A stretch of DNA of 64,000 nucleotides, taken from assembly GCF_027574615.1 (NCBI RefSeq), contig NC_072494.1, forward strand, positions 43,032,605 to 43,096,604. The letters run 5' to 3'. The notes below the pieces were generated by a model that was not told the origin of the DNA, did no database searches, and saw only the letters and a program-made list of their open reading frames with translations. The position numbers and the translations under genes were made by a program. This DNA comes from Eptesicus fuscus. Its lineage: Eukaryota > Chordata > Mammalia > Chiroptera > Vespertilionidae. This document shows, one piece after another, positions 21,401 to 32,862 of this stretch. Numbering within the stretch: the first letter of the stretch is position 1; every line of letters begins with the position of its first letter.

Positions 21401-23735
21401 CACTCCGGCCCCGCTGCCCACATGTGCTGCTGGGCGGCCTTCGCAATGGCTGCGGTTTATGAATCCAAGATGAGCTTTGCTTTCAAAGGCCGCTTCCGGC
21501 TCATTTCAACACAATGTCTCCAGCTGTGTTTATGCTTCAGCACCATTTGCAACCATCTTCTCCACTTGGCCCCAAACCTTTTTTTATTCACAGACCTCTA
21601 GATGGTGTAGTACTTCGCTCTGAACCTAGAATGGCACCACTTTCAACCATCTCCCATCGCTGCTCCCCTGTCGGGCCCGCCCGATAGCCCGCATCCGGAG
21701 GGCCACCGCGGCCTCCTGCCAGCAGCTCCGTGTACCGTCTGCCCAGCCCCAGGCAGCGGCACCAGCTTCGGGAGCTCTGGCCCCGTGGGGCGCCGCGGGG
21801 CCAGCCAGTGCGTGGGGAGGCTCGCATCACCAGAGGCCCTGTGACTGCACGAAAGGCCATGTGTGGGCTAAGGGTATTGGCCCACAGAGCCAAAAAGGAA
21901 AGATAACCAAACTAAATCTAGAATAGTTTGCAATGTGGCCACGATGCAGGCGAGCAGAGCCCCTTCGTGGGTATGTGGCTGTCCCTTCGTCTGTCTCCTC
22001 TCCATTCTTTTGCTCTGTCTTCCACTTTATTTCCCTCTGCTAACCGGACGCTATTGGGGGTCCTTCAGTTTCACAGATGATGCAGGGTTCCCACACGCAC
22101 CCCTCTCGCCCACAGCCGCAGCACCCACTGCAGTGAGGGGGTTGTCCATTCTGGTCATTCCCTCCAACTGCCGTGGAGTGGCCCCTGCAGGGCCCGCAGG
22201 CTTCAGACAGCAGCGGGCAGTCTGCAGGGGGGCCTGGGGAGCAGGAAGACGGGGAGCGAAGATGGAGTGTGTGACAGGGGCCCATAGGCCAGGTTCCCCT
22301 CACGGCGTGGCTCAGAGGAGGGAAAATAGGCTGATCCTCAAATCAAAAGGAATTTGAGGATCAAACCTGGGAGACAAAATACCAGCACTGAGTCAGAGAA
22401 GGAAGTCTTCACCTCGGAAGTGGAGATGCGAGTAAGAAGCCAAGTGAAAAGGGCCAAGGATTGCTGCGGGATCAGAGAGCGGCTGTCTTTAAGGTGGTGC
22501 TAGTGTATGGATGGTGTGTGACACGACCATTAAACACCGTTCAGGAACGTGAGGGTCAGTGCTATTGGTCAACGGGCAGGAAGCTGGTGTGAGGTGGGCG
22601 GGCCCCGAGACATTTCCCACTTCCGCAGCGCGTCCGGGAGCGGGTGTGGCCGTGGCTCCATGACCTTCCTTGATCTGGGGCTGACACCATCTAAACTTGT
22701 TGTTGAACTATTTCCTGAAATACTGACCACCCTTCTTGGCTCAGTGTCCTGACTTCTGTTGCCTGCTCGCTGCCGGTGTAGCAGATTTTAGAGACGAATT
22801 TACCTTCATTGTCATCATTGATTAGAATGGGCAGAGCTTTTCCTGCAAAGGACAAAGGGTAGCCCCGCTGTGTTTAAATTCGATCCTGAGCCGTAACAAC
22901 ATTATTTCGCACAGTGACCTTTCACCCCGAGCATGATTTCTCGCCCATGTGAGCCCTGGAGCCTGCTCAGCGCCACTCTTCTCCGATGACGCAGTGTCCC
23001 GCCGCATGAAGCCCTTCTGCTCTTCCTCCGTGAACAGGCCTGTGACCACGCCACCCTGGCGCGGATCCCGTGAGTGTCTGGAGACAGCGGAGAGCCGAGA
23101 AAAGACTAGTAACCACCTGTGTGCTCCCCTCAGTTGGAAAGAAAGAACATCTCATTGATGTTGACAGGGAGTTGCTCATAGTTCCGAGCTCCTGGGATGT
23201 CAAAAATCTGAATTTATTAATTAAAAATCTTAATAAATTAAAAGCAAGCAGTATCCTATATGCAATAGGATACAGTGGACTGGATTCTGGAAGGAAAAGA
23301 AAGGACTGGCAAGACAAACAACAAACAAGAAAACAACAAAGACCGGTGATGCCCGAATAGAGCCTGCGGCTCCGTGCAGTCACCACCCATTACGGGGCTG
23401 AGACGCGCAGGCAGGTGCTGTTGCGCGAGCGTCCGGGAAGCTGGGTGAAGCGCCATGGGGAACATGTGTGCTGCCTTTGCAGCTTTTCTGTGAATCTAAA
23501 ACTAGTCCAAAATGAATTTATTTTAAACGTCATGTGGTTGACAGGAGGCAGCGTCTCGGGCAGCACTCACCCCTTTGTTTAAATGGTTTAATTTGATTTC
23601 TTTGCTCCAAAGGCCTGAGGAAAAGATTAGGCCAGTGTGTAGGTATCAATAATCTATGGATGGGAGGAAATTTTATTAAAACAAAAACAAAAGCATAGAA
23701 AACAGAAATTTAGCTCTGCTTCCTCCTTTTTATCT
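18495..23735. other. Unique noncoding DNA
   Basis: Over 5 kb without a recognised mobile element, tandem array or gene. Composition alternates: GC-rich and CpG-containing at 18700-20680, AT-richer at 20680-21040, mixed 21040-21610, GC-rich to 22750, then AT-rich around 23180-23340. Small exact hairpins occur at 22333-22362 and 23251-23273. Segments 19200-19480 and 20690-21600 have a low-repeat, TAAT-containing look that could be conserved noncoding sequence. Open frames up to 216 codons overlap on both strands without family motifs. Confidence 0.4.
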
Positions 23736-23749
23736 AAAGGGATGAAGAC

Positions 23750-23970
23750 AGAGGCCTCGCTGGTTTGGCTCAGTGAATAGAGCATCAGCCTGTGGACTGA
23801 AGGGTCCCAGGTTCGATTCAGGTCAAGGGCACATGCCCGGGTTTCGGGCTCGATCCCCAGTGGGGGGCATGCAGGAGGCAGCCTATCAATGATTCTCTCT
23901 AATCATTGATGGTTCTATCTCTCCCTCTCCTTTTTTCTCTGAAATCAATAAAAATATATTTTAAAAAAAT
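23750..23970 (+). mobile_element. VES SINE with exact target duplication
   Basis: The sequence runs agaggcctcgctggtttggc, gctcagtgaatagagcatc, ggttcgattcaggtcaaggg, tgcccgggtttcgggctcga, then a CT-rich region, gaaatcaataaaaatatatt and an A-rich tail. An exact 14-bp target duplication aaagggatgaagac lies at 23736-23749 and 23971-23984, so the element is complete and relatively young. Confidence 0.96.
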
Positions 23971-23984
23971 AAAGGGATGAAGAC

Positions 23985-24540
23985 TAAGGTTCTCGAGTAG
24001 GGTCAGGGTTCAAAAAAACCAGCTGTCAGGATGCCCTGGTGTTTGGCCGGAGTCCTCCACACACTTTCCTCGGGAGCAGCCACAGGTGCGGTCTGGGCTG
24101 CAGCCAGGTGGTCAGTTGAGCTGCGACAGGATTCTGGTCTCACCCCTCGAAGGCCTGGCAGGTGCTGGCTGCCCAGTAGCTGCTGCTGAATGAACAACGT
24201 GGCCAAGCGCTGAGCTGCCTCTCCCTGGGCAGGTACCGCACATTGTCTGCCGTCCCTGCTGGCTCCTCTCCCGGACAGGAGCCGGGTAGGCTTTGCCCAT
24301 GAACTTCCCAAGAGGCAATTGTGTCCAGAGGGAATAATTATACTCTGGGGTCAAAATGAAAGAATTTCTCAGTGAGCTTGGTTCTTGTCTTGAGAAAGCC
24401 AATTGGCTGTTGAAAGTTCTCTTTGTCATGAACTCCGCAGTTTCCGATGTGTGTGGGCGTAATCAAGGGTAGTGACCAAGCACCATAATGCCAGGAGGAA
24501 ATTTCTTTGGAACTCCCTGTCATCAAAGAGCTACATGGGC
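23985..24540. other. Unique noncoding DNA
   Basis: No gene or element recognised. Confidence 0.4.
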
Positions 24541-24618
24541 CCGATCCCTGACACCTTTGCAGTTAACCAATGTCACCCCAATAATTCCATTTTAAAAAAG
24601 CAAATCAATATAAAATTA
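24541..24618 (+). mobile_element. L1 3' end fragment
   Basis: The segment cccgatccctgacacctttg and ttaaccaatgtcaccccaat followed by an A-rich stretch matches the last bases of the L1 at 56701-57660 (gaccaatgtcaccccaataa). Only the final part of the 3' untranslated region is present. Confidence 0.5.
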
Positions 24619-24684
24619 TCTCTACACTAATAAAAGAGTAAGATGCAAATTGACCATACCTTTGTGACACCCACCAGCCAATCA
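24619..24684 (+). mobile_element. Helitron 5' end fragment
   Basis: The text tctacactaataaaagagta then agatgcaaattgaccatacc resembles the 5' ends of the bat Helitrons in this window (tcctatctaataaaagagta, atatgcaaattga). The element breaks off at about 24684, where SPIN-like sequence begins. No Helitron 3' end is identified downstream. Confidence 0.75.
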
Positions 24685-24881
24685 GGGTCAACCCACAGGT
24701 TGAGAACCGCTAGCAGGGTCGCCTAAGACCATCAGAAAACACAGATATTTACATTATGATTCATAACAGTAGCAAAATTACAGTTATGAAGTAGCAACAA
24801 AAACAATTTTATGGTTGGGGGTCACCACAACATGAGGAACTGTATAAAGGGTCGCAGCATTAGAAAGGTTGAGAACCACTG
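24685..24881 (+). mobile_element. SPIN-like hAT element, rearranged left end
   Basis: From 24714 the sequence cagggtcgcctaagaccatc through gattcataacagtagcaaaa and ggttgggggtcaccacaaca to ggttgagaaccactg (ends 24881) follows the SPIN non-autonomous hAT pattern. There is an internal deletion near 24740 (aaacac joined to agatatttac). The left terminus is odd: 24685-24711 (acccacaggttgagaaccgc) is the terminal inverted repeat region in reverse orientation. The right flank ttctagag (24882-24889) looks like a hAT 8-bp target site, but no matching copy is seen on the left. SPIN elements are known from horizontal transfer into several tetrapod lineages, including vesper bats. Confidence 0.85.
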
Positions 24882-24889
24882 TTCTAGAG

Positions 24890-25620
24890 GATGACTCTGA
24901 TTTATGATGTCAGCTCAGAAAATTTCCCTGAATTAGGCACTGGAATCAGTCTGGTCCAGAAATAACAACATGTGAGGTACACAGTTCTCCAAACTGTGAC
25001 ATGACAAGTCAGAAAATAGACATTATGCTTTGTTTCAGGAATGTCTGAGTTTAGTAGACAAAGGCCTAATTTTATTTCTGAATGTATAATTTGGGGCACT
25101 GCCAAGTATCTGTAGATAACAGCATGCTTGGTGAAAGGGACAACCTAACTGTCTTTCTTAGCTTGTGTAAATATCAGCTTCTGTTTTCTGAATTTTTTCC
25201 CTGAGACCAGAGTACCGATATTTACACTTAAAGAAGAGGATAAAACCTGACCCTTCCTTTAACTTCTCTGAACTGGGATGGCCATATATCCTCATTGAAA
25301 ATACATAGTTGCTCTTCAGGCTTAAACCTGGCCCTGGACCTGACCCAGTGGACCTGTGAGGTTTTGCCTCATCTGCTTAAAACCACACCATGGCCCAAGC
25401 CTACCTGAGACTATTGGTCCAAATGTTAGGTAGTTTCCACCTTTCAATCAAGAGTTGAACCCCTCCCTTTTATATAATTGGCCTAAATGGCCTGTGTTAT
25501 TTTGTTCCTGTTGGTGGCAAATCTAATGGGGTCTCTATCCTGAAAACAACCTCTGTTTGGCACTTATCCCAACAGAGAAGGGATGTGATGTGGAGGTTAA
25601 GCAAAGCATGATAAATTGAG
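24890..25620. other. Unassigned, possibly old retroelement
   Basis: About 730 bases with even composition and no coding signal (for example ccctgagaccagagtaccga and cctgacccagtggacctgtg). It has the texture of an old LTR or LINE-derived sequence, but I do not recognise the family and found no second copy in the window. No terminal repeats could be fixed. Confidence 0.25.
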
Positions 25621-26465
25621 GGATTATGGATCACACCTTCAACTCTGTTACCTTAATTGCTCTGATCGTCACTGTGCAGGATGGCCAATCCAGCAATGAT
25701 TAAGCACTTAACAGAAAAAAGTGAGGATGGAGGGCATGGCAAGCAGGAGTAGGGGAGCTCTAGGGTCAAGTCAGGTGTGGACGTCAGCAATGGGGTCAGT
25801 AAAAGTCGTGTAGTGTCGGGGAAGCCAGGCCTCTCCAAGTCACTCTGAGTCTAAGACAAGGTGCAAATGGACCAATGTCAGTGACTGGTGGAGTTGTTAG
25901 GGTTAGTGGACAAGTGTCACAGACCATTTTGGATTCCAGCCTGGTGACAAAGCAAAAGCGTCCAAGGCAGTACAGAAGGGAAGGAAAGAAACTAAGAAAC
26001 TGATTATGTAGTTAACCAAACTTCAGAGTTTTAAACCCAAAAGGGTGATTTCCATAAATTGGTAAGTTTCAGTTTGCTGCCACTAGCAGGGCGTTTTAGG
26101 TCTGCATGCCTGAACCTGTGGCGGGAAGCGCTCCGATGAGTGTGAAGAAGGGCTGAGGGCGTTGACGGAGGAACAGTGACCCGTAGGGTAAGGACCTCCG
26201 GAGAAGGGTCCTGAGAGAGGCGCAGCGTGGTGGTTCCAGGGCTTTGCTGGCCCCGTCAGTGCGGTGGTGGGAGTAGAAGGCACGTTGGGGAGAGAATGGG
26301 ACAAGCACCTGGAGATAGTGGCCACGGCTGACTCAGGTCATGGGTGGCAGGAATGAAAAGAGGATAGAGAGTGGACGCAACAGGACTTGCGGTTGTCCCT
26401 GTGCGTGGCACCTTGGGGTACCATTATCCATCGTCTAGAGGATGACTTAACGCAATGTTAGTGCT
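25621..26465. other. Unique noncoding DNA
   Basis: Nothing recognised; minus-strand frames of 60-80 codons have no family signature. Confidence 0.4.
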
Positions 26466-26519
26466 GCCACCACCATCACCATCATCATCATCACCAGCAT
26501 CACCACCACCACCACCATC
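26466..26519. repeat. (CAC/CAT)n trinucleotide repeat
   Basis: Imperfect trinucleotide run mixing CAC, CAT and CAG units (caccaccatcaccatcatca and following). No coding context. Confidence 0.92.
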
Positions 26520-26769
26520 TTCTAGATGATCCCCCTATCGTGTGACTTCCGCGCTCAGAAAACTTCCAGGCCACCCGTGGTCACAGGAGGCTGTGGCTCG
26601 GGAAGAGGAAGGGTGTCCACCTGTGGACAGACAGGCGAGGGTGTCGTCGGAGAGCAGGCCCTGCCTCAGCTGGAATCGAGGCCATCGCTTCCTCCCAGCG
26701 GGTGACCCGGGCGAAGGCTTACTCTCTGGCCAGAACCCCGGCGTCCTTTTCTGCTAGTTGAGGCTAACG

Positions 26770-26880
26770 GCAGGGCTGTTGTGAGATTTGAATTTAATGT
26801 CGTATGCAAAGCACTTAGCACAGTGCCTAGTATTTAAACATTCTCAAATGTTAAGTGTTCAAATAACCACTTATTGTCAT
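26770..26880 (+). mobile_element. MIR relic
   Basis: The series ggctgttgtgagatttgaat, then tgcaaagcacttagcacagt, then gcctagta and a tcaaataa end follows the 3' half of an ancient mammalian MIR SINE. It is diverged, as expected for its age. Confidence 0.7.
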
Positions 26881-29671
26881 GAGAGGAGATTACTACTAAG
26901 TCCCACTGGAACAAAGAATCCTGCTCGCCACGGACGGAAAATCTCCTCCGCCCCGCCCCCTTACTCAGACCCCTCAGCTCATCCACACACATTGAATTTT
27001 TCATGTCGGGGTGAACTCAGGGGCGTCTTGAGGGCACTTTTCCACCCAGGAAATAAAATCCCGCGAGCCGTTCTCGGGCGTGGTTTCAAGGGCTGCGCTT
27101 TTCTGTAGGAGCCGCAGGAGCCAGGCAGGCGGTGCTGCCCCAGGAGCTGACGGCGCGGCGGAGCAGCAGCTCCGTGGGCAGCTCGGAGATAAGGCTGCGT
27201 GTAACCGCCGGACACGGGTTAGACGGGCAGCAGCAGGGACTTGGAGGAGAGACTCGCATCGGGCAACGCGGCCGGTTTCACTGAAGAACAGGTTATTCTA
27301 AGCTGAAGAAACAGCACATAGAAGCATAAAGGCATAGAACATTCTAGAAATGTTACCTTGTCACTTTAATCAGCGACTCTCATGCCTCTGGCTTGTTCCC
27401 TTCTGCAGTTTCCGTGTCTGGTCCGGACCCTCCAGGTGACGGGCGCGAGGTGGTGCGGTTCCCTCCTGGTCCCCTGCGGAGGGCACCATCCCCTGGGGCA
27501 GAGCTGACACAGTGTCCTGGACTCTGGCAGGGCCTGGAGGAGGATGGCTTTGTCAGCAGACCTGTTAGCCTGTCATCTGGCAGACCCATAACATTTAAAT
27601 TAAAAAAAAAAGAAAGAAAGAAAGGAAAAATAAAACAGAAAGATAAAAGGAAAGAAACAAAAAACCCAACCCAGTGAAATCCTCCCCCTCACTCCCCTGC
27701 AAATCCATGGACAGGCCGCTGCAGGCAGGCCCAGGGCCCGGGCAGAGGCGGGGGTGTGGGGGGGCTGCCCTTCGGTGGGTGCTGGGGGGACTCCCCCACG
27801 CCCCAGCCTCCCCTGCCCAGCCCCGCCCTGGTGCACCACGGAACCCGGGGAAAGAAGACAGCCAGGGGATGTTCAAGCAGGGAAGGATTAAAACCAGACC
27901 CTCCGAGGGGGCTCGGTCAGGCGAGAGCAGGGCGGGCGCGGGAGCCAGGCCCGGCACCAGGGAATGGACGTGAGTTGCCGGGCGCTGGGTGACGAGCGGA
28001 GCAAAGGTTGGTGCTATTTTGGGCTGAATATGAGGAGACTTCAGGCATTTCAGTACAAAGAAACTGTTCAAGGAGAGAGGCTGGGGGAGGTGGCAGCATC
28101 TGCTGGAGACTGGCTGGCGCGTTGAGAGAAGATAGAAGGCGTGAGATAGGAGACCGGAGCGCCTGCCAGTTGTCTATTAATAGCACTTGGTGGTGACAAA
28201 CACTCAACACAGTGTCCACGTCTTACTCTCTGTGGTCTTTCTCTCCCGGTAGAGCGTGTTCCTTAGCCAGCCGGAGGCCCTAACACCTGCCCGGGGCCAC
28301 CTGTGCCAGGGGGTTGCCTCAGTCCCTGGCGGGCTCGGGGCCTCCAGGGCCAACGGCGAGCAGCGGGTGCAGTGCCACGGCTCAGTGCTCAGCGGCACCA
28401 GGGACTCGGACAGGAACTGTCCCGGTGCCATCGGAGGGCAGGAGGCGCTTAGCTGGGTTCTGCAGAATGAGCAGGTTTTCAGAATGGGGGGCGTGGAGTG
28501 TTCCCAGCCATGGGCAGCTGGGTGAAATACTCAGCCTGGGAGCTCGCCCCGAGGCGGAAGCCGAGGACACAGGGCGGCCAGGAGGGAGCTTGCGCAGGCA
28601 GAGCGCCGCTTCCTAGGTGCTGACTGAGGGCAGGAAAGGAGCTGAGCGCGGCTGGTCTCTGGTCTGAGCTGCTCCCAATCACTCAGCAAGCACGTGCGGA
28701 AGTCACACCTCAGCCCAGGCGCTTGGCCGGGCAGTCAGGTTCCAAAAGCTCTCAGGCAACATCATGGCCATAGACCAAGCACATAAATCACTAACATTTC
28801 ACAAATGAGTGGAGTGCCGGCCACAGGTATGACAATATGCCCTCAGTGGGATGGGGGACGGAGGGTGCCTTCCTGTTCCAAATGCCTTTTGGGGTACAAG
28901 AAACTTGCCCAAATTTTAGTAGTTTAAAAAAACACGCTTGTTAACCTAAAAATAAGACATTTCACAGTTAGAGGCAGCGGCACTTACTGGAGATCGGGGA
29001 GAGCGACTTGGGAAGAAGCGGATGAGGCAGAGGCCAGGGCGCGGCGGCAGGCGGCGAGGTGGTGCCTGCGAGAACGGGCAGGGGGAGGACCAGCTAAGAG
29101 GGAAGGCGTGCCGTCCATGCAGAAAGCCTGCGCAGCGATGCTAACTCTGAGCACCGGGGGCTCTCAGCACCCGGTCACGCCTGCTCTCCTGGCACCTTGC
29201 CGACGGCCCAGGCTGCGGCAGGCCGTGCAGGGCGCCTGGCGCTTTGACATCCAAGGTGGAGCCGAGACGCAGAAGCTCCTCTGGGCGGCAGCTCCGTTTG
29301 TATTTTGACGCTTTATTGTGGTTTGACTGGGCTCAGCTGGGTGGCTCTTTCTGGGGTCCCCCACACTTGCTGAGAGATGGCAGCTGGGGCTGGTGTCCCC
29401 TCAATTCCTGCGTGTGGAGCCTCTGTCGGGATGGTGCACAAATGGGGCCGCCTTGCAGGCCTCGGGCACAGATGGGCACAGACGGGCACAGATGGGCTCA
29501 GATGGGCTCAAACGTCTCCCGTGGCATCGGCTGCCTCGGAGTGACCGTTCCCAGAGGCGGAGGAAGACGCGGTGGGGCTACTGACGACTCGCCTTGGAGG
29601 TCAGGCAGGGTCACCCCGTCACACACAGAGTCAGGGGAAGTCACAGGACAGCCTGTTGAGGACCCAAAATC
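26881..29671. other. Unique noncoding DNA with CpG-rich patch
   Basis: No gene or element recognised. A CpG-containing GC-rich patch lies at 27040-27270 and another at 27880-27990. A purine-rich run (aaaaagaaagaaagaaagga) is at about 27602-27660. A CpG-rich patch alone does not prove a promoter and no exon was found nearby. Confidence 0.4.
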
Positions 29672-29684
29672 AAGAGGCACGGTC

Positions 29685-29940
29685 ACACCCTGGCCGGTGG
29701 GTTCAGTGGTTAGTGTCAGCCCAGCACCAAAGGGTCGAGGGTTTGATTCCCCGTCAAGGGCATGTACCTGGGTTGCAGGTTTGCTTCCCGTCCCCGGTCA
29801 GGGCTCTTGTAGGAGGCAACCAATCGATGTGTCTCTCTCACATCCATGTTTCTCTCTCTCTGCCCCTTCCTCTCTCACCTCCCTCCCACTCTCTCTAAAA
29901 TCAACGGGAAAAATATCCTTGGGTGAGGATTGAAAGAAAA
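29685..29940 (+). mobile_element. VES SINE
   Basis: The sequence accctggccggtgggttcag, tcgagggtttgattccccgt, gtacctgggttgcaggtttg and gaggcaaccaatcgatgtgt followed by a CT-rich region and gggtgaggattgaaagaaaa marks a VES SINE. Near-identical flanks aagaggcacggtc (from 29672) and aagaggccggtc (from 29941) are a target duplication with one deleted base. Confidence 0.92.
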
Positions 29941-29947
29941 AAGAGGC

Positions 29948-30653
29948 CGGTCCCTGGAGGGCCACCTCGGAGAAAGGTCCACGGTGCCCAGGGACCTCGG
30001 GGAGGGCCCGGGGAGAGAGCGCGTGGGGCAGCAGCCGTATTCTCCAGGGCGTCTGGGTTTAAATCTCCTCAGCCACCACTTCCGACCCGTTTCCTGGGCT
30101 TCACCTCCCAGCGTGGCCGAGCAGAGAGTGACGACATCGGGCCCTGGGCCCTGGCCAGGCCTCACAGACAAGCAGGGGCCTCCGGACCTGTCTAATCGCT
30201 ACGGACACGAGATGCTGAGGACACAGCGGCGACGGCGGCGTGTGCTAGTGACACGCAGAGTGGATTGGAGGGGCTGGCGGCAGGAGCCTGGGCTCCAGGG
30301 TCTGCCTTTGGCACAAGTCGTGCTTCCTGAAGGGCATATGTGGGCACCGACCTGGCCAGACACCGCCGGGTGTGACCGAAGAGCCAGACGCTGTCTTATC
30401 CCAAAATGCCGGCCTCTGTACCGCCCTCTGCTCTACCACCTGTGCGCTCTCCCCGATAAGAGACCGGGTGCCCTGGGGTCTCTGTCCCAGCGGGAACGCT
30501 GTGGAAGAGGCAGTGCGTGAAGACATCAGCAGCCACTAATGCTGCATCTCACTCCTGACCTTACCATTCAACACGATCGTCACAATAGTCTGGGTCACAC
30601 AGTGCTTAACATTCCCACGCCCAGGCCTTTCTCTCTGGGGCATCGCGGGAGCG
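29948..30653. other. Unique noncoding DNA
   Basis: GC-rich; no gene or repeat family recognised. The 196-codon plus frame has no recognised motif. Confidence 0.4.
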
Positions 30654-30736
30654 GCGTCGCTGGCATGGCATCGCTGGCATGGCGTCGCTGGCATGGCGTC
30701 GCTGGCATGGCGTCGCTGGCATGGCGTCGCTGGCAC
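30654..30736. repeat. Tandem repeat, 14-bp unit, 6 copies
   Basis: Six near-identical units of gcgtcgctggcatg (one with gcatcg). The unit carries two CpG sites. The period is not a multiple of three and the frames through it are not genes. Confidence 0.95.
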
Positions 30737-32761
30737 ATCGGGTGCACTCCAGGCAGCCAGCCTCCGTGTCCACTCCGCCTGGCTGCTTTCCACACCCTCG
30801 TGTCCCACAATTGCACGCAGGAGAGAAGACGGGAGAGCCGTGCCCGGTGATTAGACGTCCCGCCGAGAAAGTGGCACAGGCCACTCTAGTCACAACCCTT
30901 TGGCCACGCGAGTCACTGGCCACACCCGGCTTCACGGGAGGCAGGAACTGCAGAGGCTCGCGTGCCCGGCGAGGAGCCGGCGCTGGTTAGGGGAACAGGG
31001 GGACGCACACACTGACCGGGAGGAGCTCAGGGAGGAGGACTCGGGCTGCAGGGGAGGAAGCTGGACAGTGAGGGGAGGCGTGGGAGCTGCGAGGCGGCCA
31101 TCTGACGGGTCGTCGCTGTGGGTCGCAGGCCGCGTAGACACGCAGGCGGCCCTGCGCCGGGGAGAGGCGGTGGTGTCAGCACCGGAGTTTCCCAAAGGCA
31201 GGGAGAGGAGCAGGTCCCAGCACCGGCTTGGGGTTCGCACTGACGTCCTTGTTGTGACACTGGCCACGGCAGGCCAGCCCGATGGGAACCGTCACCACAG
31301 TGAGCTGAGCGGGAGGAGGCGCTGGAGGAGGCCTCGTGTCCGAGCAGAAAGGGAGGGGGCACGGGCTGGAGCCGCGAGCTCGACAGGACCCGGCGGTGAC
31401 ACTCGGTGGGGGCTGGGTACAGGAGGATCAGAACGAGAAACTGAGAGAGCCGGGTTGTCGATGTCCGTTCCAGCTCGGGGTGAAGGAGGGCGCATGCGCT
31501 TCTCATCTCGGGGAGGGAGCAGCCGGGAGGAGCCAGGGACCCCAGGGGTCCACACGTGTGTGGTAGAGAGACGCTGAGTAGGGGCGATGGCACCCTCTCC
31601 CAGGACCCCGCCGACGCTGCCCACACGGGGACGCTCTCGGGGCTGACCTGTCCCCTCCCCCTGCCCCCCTGCCAACGGCCCACCATCGCTCACCCACCAG
31701 GCAGTGCGCTTACAGGGGTGAACTGCTGCCCGCTTTTCTGGCTTCGGCTTCACAGGAGCGTGAAGACAGCACCCAGAACGGCCCGACTCCCCGCTTCCCT
31801 GTTCCTTCCCTCGCGCTAGTAGGCGCGTGGCCGCACCTGGCGAACCAATATTGAGACATTATGGTTATAAGTAAGGGATGATCACTTTTAAAAGCCAATT
31901 CTGTGTGTGGTTTAGCGATTGGCAGTGGGAACAGTACGTGTTTATTTCAAAGGAAACCAAAGGGTCACAAAACAGTAAAACTTTACGTAAAGAACAGAGC
32001 ATCTCAGCGCCTTTGGCAGGCAAAGGACAGCAATAAGGCAAACGAAGCGTCTCTAGGGGTGAAATGGGCGTTATTCTCTCTGTGCAGTAAAGTTCAAAGT
32101 CAGCGAGGCGGAAGCAAACGGCAGGACAGCAGGAGATGGAGTCCATGGTATCGAAAAAGCAACAAGGGATCCAGCCTGGTGGCAGCAAGGACTGCGGGGC
32201 TCAGCTGTCCCCTCCTGTCGCCACACTCCAGAGACCACCAGACTGGCAGCCCCGCCCGCCCCCTGGGCAGGCTCAGCCAGGGACCCGGGTCCCGCAGGCG
32301 GGGTCACATGCTCCTGAGGCTCGGGCAGGCCGCGGTCGCCCCCGTGGAACCTCCAGGTGCTTGTGCCCCGTCTGAGCTGCCGCTTCTTCACCAACACCCA
32401 GCTCGCCACCCCCACTCCTGCCCTCGCTCCTGCTGAGCCAGCCCAGGGCTGACGACCAACGGCCTTTCTAGCCTACCTGTGCGACTGACGGGACTGTTTC
32501 CAGCCAGAGAGACAGTCCAGTGCTCCTGACTGTGAACATCACCCTGACTGTGGAGGGTGCCCTGCTGTCCTCCCCACTCCCTGGACATTCTCAGCAGCCG
32601 GCACTGCGTGCATGTGGCCGCCGCCCTCCAGGCGCTGTCAGCTTCCTTGTGCACAAACCGGACCGACGGAAAGTCTGACGTCTCCACACAAGTACCTGGC
32701 ACACCTGGTTGACCTGAGCAGAGGTGGAGCCACTGCGGACAGCAGCAGCGGGTGAGCGCAT

Positions 32762-32763
<2 letters not shown>
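30737..32763. other. Unique noncoding DNA
   Basis: GC-rich and CpG-containing to about 31840, then mixed. No element recognised. Overlapping frames on both strands (225 plus, 219 and 153 minus) are mutually exclusive and have no recognised domain, so none is annotated as coding. Confidence 0.4.
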
Positions 32764-32795
<32 letters not shown>

Positions 32796-32812
32796 ATGGG
32801 TGCACATATGTG

Positions 32813-32859
<47 letters not shown>
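32764..32859. repeat. Two (TG)n microsatellite blocks
   Basis: TG runs at about 32766-32795 and 32813-32859, separated by catgggtgcacatatgtgca. These alternating purine-pyrimidine runs can adopt Z-DNA. Confidence 0.95.

Positions 32860-32862
<3 letters not shown>

Noticed and set aside
23755..23870. tRNA-like A and B boxes
   Set aside because: They belong to VES SINEs, which derive from a tRNA gene but cannot fold as a working tRNA; the same applies at 12906, 18202, 29685, 55958 and 59466.
24882..24887. CTAG after the SPIN end as a Helitron 3' end
   Set aside because: It lacks the usual subterminal hairpin and ggcctctag context; it is better explained as part of a hAT target site (ttctagag).
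24890..25620. Possible LTR starting tg and ending ca
   Set aside because: No second copy, polyadenylation signal placement or target duplication could be established, so it is left as unassigned.
27040..27270. Possible CpG-island promoter
   Set aside because: CpG content is only moderate, no exon or transcript evidence is visible, and similar patches occur throughout the GC-rich DNA.
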